The notes under the pieces were generated by a model, which made no database searches, had not been told where the DNA came from, and was given only the letters and a program-made list of their open reading frames with translations. From Achatina immaculata (lineage: Eukaryota; Mollusca; Gastropoda; Stylommatophora; Achatinidae): a stretch of DNA of 64,000 nucleotides. Positions 61,335-64,000 of the stretch are shown piece after piece; position 1 is the stretch's first letter; each line of letters begins with the position of its first letter. The stretch is from positions 30,668,084 to 30,732,083 of the forward strand of contig CM019719.1 of the NCBI GenBank assembly GCA_009760885.1, read 5' to 3'. The translations under genes and the position numbers were made by a program.

Positions 61335-62240
61335 ACTCATTCACACCACACCACAAACACACGCGCAAATATAGTTCACTGCTTAAAATAACTGTAATTA
61401 ACTACAAATCAACTACCTTCTCGTGGCATGACCTGTGTTAATTTTTCACGTAGGTCATTAGGTTATGACTGTTTGCAAGAAAGTAACAATGCAAATAAAG
61501 AAACAATGCCCTGCTTTGGCACCCTCTCCCTTAACGTTGCAATCAGAATGAAGGCATGGGGAAAAAGGGCCGGGAACATATCTAACAAAGAAACCATAAC
61601 ATATAGAATAATTTAAATATGTGAGTTTATTGCAATATAAGTTCATAAATGATATGTGTGCATTATTGATTATACACTGATTAATCCCTTAAAATTATAT
61701 ACAATAACTGACAGATCATCAATCCAGCTCACCATGCCCAGGTTTGAAACAGTAAGATTGGCTCCAAGGCCTGAAACCAGACTACGACTATGTCATTGAA
61801 AAATGAATCCAACTGGCATAAAGTAATTCTTACATCAAAATGTGTGGTGAACATAGTCGAGATGAAAGAGAAATATGGGACATAACTCAGAGTTTACTGA
61901 TGAACTAGTAAAAAATCAGTCACTTGGAGAGGAAGGAACAAAAGATCTTGTATATACATAAAATGATATTAAATTTAATATTATATGTATGAACATGACA
62001 TAGTATTGATCATGAATGCAAATATTATAAAAGGAATTCCAGATTTAAAAAATGTTGAAGTACAAAAGAAAAGATATAAATATATATTTGAATATACAAT
62101 GAAACATACAACAAATTACTATTGATAAACAAAATATCAGAATAAATATTTCACAAAACAGCAAACCTTAACCATTTTTAATTTCGTAGTATTAAAGAGT
62201 CATCATGTCATGTAACAAGTATCATAGACCATTATGTAAC
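61335..62240. other. AT-rich intergenic sequence
   Basis: No gene, motif or repeat family recognised. Confidence 0.4.
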
Positions 62241-62258
62241 CATACAAATCTTGATTTT

Positions 62259-62435
62259 GTATAAACTAGGAAAACAGTAGGAATGTGAATTTATACTTTA
62301 TTTCCTCCTCTCTCTCTGTTTCTTCATCCCGTGTGTTTTTGTATGATTAAGGCTCATGCCGAAACGTCACAACTGTGTACTTGTTAAATACGAGATAAAG
62401 CTGCTTCTACTTTTTCCTAGTTTATACATTTTTAT
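62259..62435 (+). mobile_element. Small element with terminal inverted repeats and 13-bp target duplication, copy 2
   Basis: AAATCTTGATTTT occurs at 62246-62258 and 62436-62448. The inverted ends TGTATAAACTAGGAAA (from 62258) and TTTCCTAGTTTATACA (62413-62428) are perfect complements. The 3' ~105 bp matches copy 1 at 2374-2685; the 5' interior does not. Confidence 0.68.
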
Positions 62436-62449
62436 AAATCTTGATTTTT

Positions 62450-63344
62450 GAACTTTAATTGAGATATAGTAGTTGGTGGCCCAAAGCTGACTTCTTGCAT
62501 CAGAGTTGGTGAACCAAAACTAACTTAGGACCCTACTCAACCTTTCAGTGGTGCTCTCTGGCAACAAATACTAGTCTGGCTGAGTGACTAGGAATTGAAA
62601 TGAGAAGGTAAACTCAGTTCTAAAAATTAATCATGTCAAAGAGTTGGATGTTTAGACCAAAGGGTATAAATATCACTGCAGACTGACACAGCACAATCAA
62701 TGCCCTTCTAGGGCAAGAAGAAGAAGCAGAATTTTCTCTGCTATGAAAATGTATTAACAAAATATCAGTTCTCATGTATGAGCAATGGCTTGCAAGAGCT
62801 GTCAAATGAAAATGAACATAGCAACAAAGTAATAGAAAAAATATTGTTCTCTTGTTCAGTAAATTTCATGACTATAATGTAAGAAATGTACACGTACATT
62901 TGTATATGTAGTAACTGTGATCACCAATCAAGTTTACAGGTTTTTTTTTTTTTCAGTATAAAAAATGGCTGTCTGATACCAGTGATATGTCAAAAACAAC
63001 CGCAACAATCCATTTTACTTTTATCACATACAATGAATCCAGAATAACAATTAGGAGGACAGATTTATGAAAGTCATGTAGCCAGTACAATATCAACCAT
63101 ATTAATACAGTATTACACAGTACTAATTTACTTGTCAGTTTGCAAAGATTCTTATGTATTGGTCAAAGGCATCATAGGTAGTTGACCAAAAGCATACTCT
63201 ATATGCCAACATAATATGCTGTCTAGCAGTCTGTTAAATTTATACATATCTTCTCTCAGTCAGGTACAGAGTATCCTTTACATAACCAAATAAATACATT
63301 GTTTTTATTAGTTTTACATACACAAAATTCTGACAACTAATCTT
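62450..63344. other. Intergenic sequence, nothing recognised
   Basis: Includes a GAAGAAGAAG run near 62710; no gene. Confidence 0.4.
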
Positions 63345-64000
63345 ACTTACTTTATCCTTCCTCTACTATGAAATGTAGAGGGGAGATGCACCTAGCATTT
63401 TTTGGGCTACATGGGTGGTCTTGGTGACAGTCATGCCATAATTAGTGAGTGTTTCTCTGATACCATTTGTTCATCTCTTTCTGGGTCTTCCTCTTGATCT
63501 GTGTCCTGTAGTTCTTTAGTTGAAGGCTCTCATGGCTGGCTGTGTGTTATTCTCATTAAATGGCCAAACCACTTCTTTGCTTCTTTATGTGTTATAGACA
63601 TGATGTAGCTCCTACCATCTGCCTTATGGTGTCATTTCTTAGCTTGTCACACCTAGTGACATTTGCTGCTTTCCTGAGACATCTCGTTTCGCATGTGATT
63701 ATTTTATTCTGTTGTTTCTTAGTATAAGTATACATGTCTGGCATTGGTAGCACAGTGTTGGTAGGAATATACTATTAATTAGTTTTCTGTTATTTTCAAA
63801 TGGGATGTTGGGGTGTGTAACTAACAGGGGTAGCTGGTATACAACAACATTAGCTCTTCATCAATTTTTTAAATCAAGCTTCCCATTTTCTGTGAACATA
63901 CATCCAAGATACTTGAATTCTTTTACTTGTTGTATTTTGTTGTCTTCAATGGGCTTGGCATTGGTCTCTGTTTTGGCAATGTTGATTTTCATATCATAAT
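63345..64000 (-). pseudogene. LINE RT C-terminal region, runs off right edge
   Basis: Minus strand from the edge reads KINIAKTETNAKPIEDNKIQ and VKEFKYLGCMFTENGK, the 'VxxFKYLGxxxxxxG' block after the LINE RT catalytic site. More decayed C-terminal text follows down to about 63345 (a HEKRRLG-like tail is not clear). Confidence 0.65.

Overview
This is a window of animal nuclear DNA. It is AT-rich, its genes are split by GT-AG introns, it is full of decayed non-LTR retrotransposons, and it carries tRNA-derived SINEs, mariner and hAT relics, long microsatellites and many minisatellites. The protein and repeat styles suggest a lophotrochozoan, most likely a mollusc. That placement is inference; nothing in the window fixes the species.

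Three host genes can be reconstructed. (1) The first two coding exons of an ARHGAP17/ARHGAP44-like BAR-RhoGAP lie on the minus strand (15884 to 2946, intron of 12.7 kb); the gene runs off the left edge. (2) A complete ten-exon RRS1 gene (ribosome biogenesis regulatory protein, 334 aa) lies on the plus strand (17051-32504). (3) A complete six-exon SLC25A34/35-like mitochondrial carrier (314 aa) lies on the minus strand (53622-43300). The ARHGAP-like gene and RRS1 are head to head, with starts 1.17 kb apart and a SINE between them. RRS1 and the carrier are convergent, with 10.8 kb of repeat-filled DNA between their stops. Most six-frame reading frames here are noise or repeat shadows.

Layout. 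1-2340: RTE/BovB-like LINE, minus strand. 2374-2685: small element with terminal inverted repeats and a 13-bp target duplication. 2.9-15.9 kb: ARHGAP-like exons and their long intron, holding minisatellites, LINE pieces, a 650-bp CA/CT microsatellite and a mariner nested in a LINE. 17-32.5 kb: RRS1 with repeat-laden introns. 32.6-43.3 kb: intergenic, with LINE tails, interspersed repeats and a 1-kb minisatellite. 43.3-53.6 kb: the carrier gene, whose introns hold several minisatellites, a dead mariner and a SINE. 53.6-64 kb: intergenic hAT and LINE remains.

The most unusual observation is that two unrelated genes, RRS1 (exon 3) and the carrier (exon 1), each have a minisatellite seeded exactly on a 5' splice site. 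The repeat unit contains the last bases of the exon plus the donor, so the donor is present in five or six tandem copies. Other points of interest are a mobile element with inverted ends seen twice with 13-bp target duplications, and two interspersed repeat families not recognised here (six and two copies).
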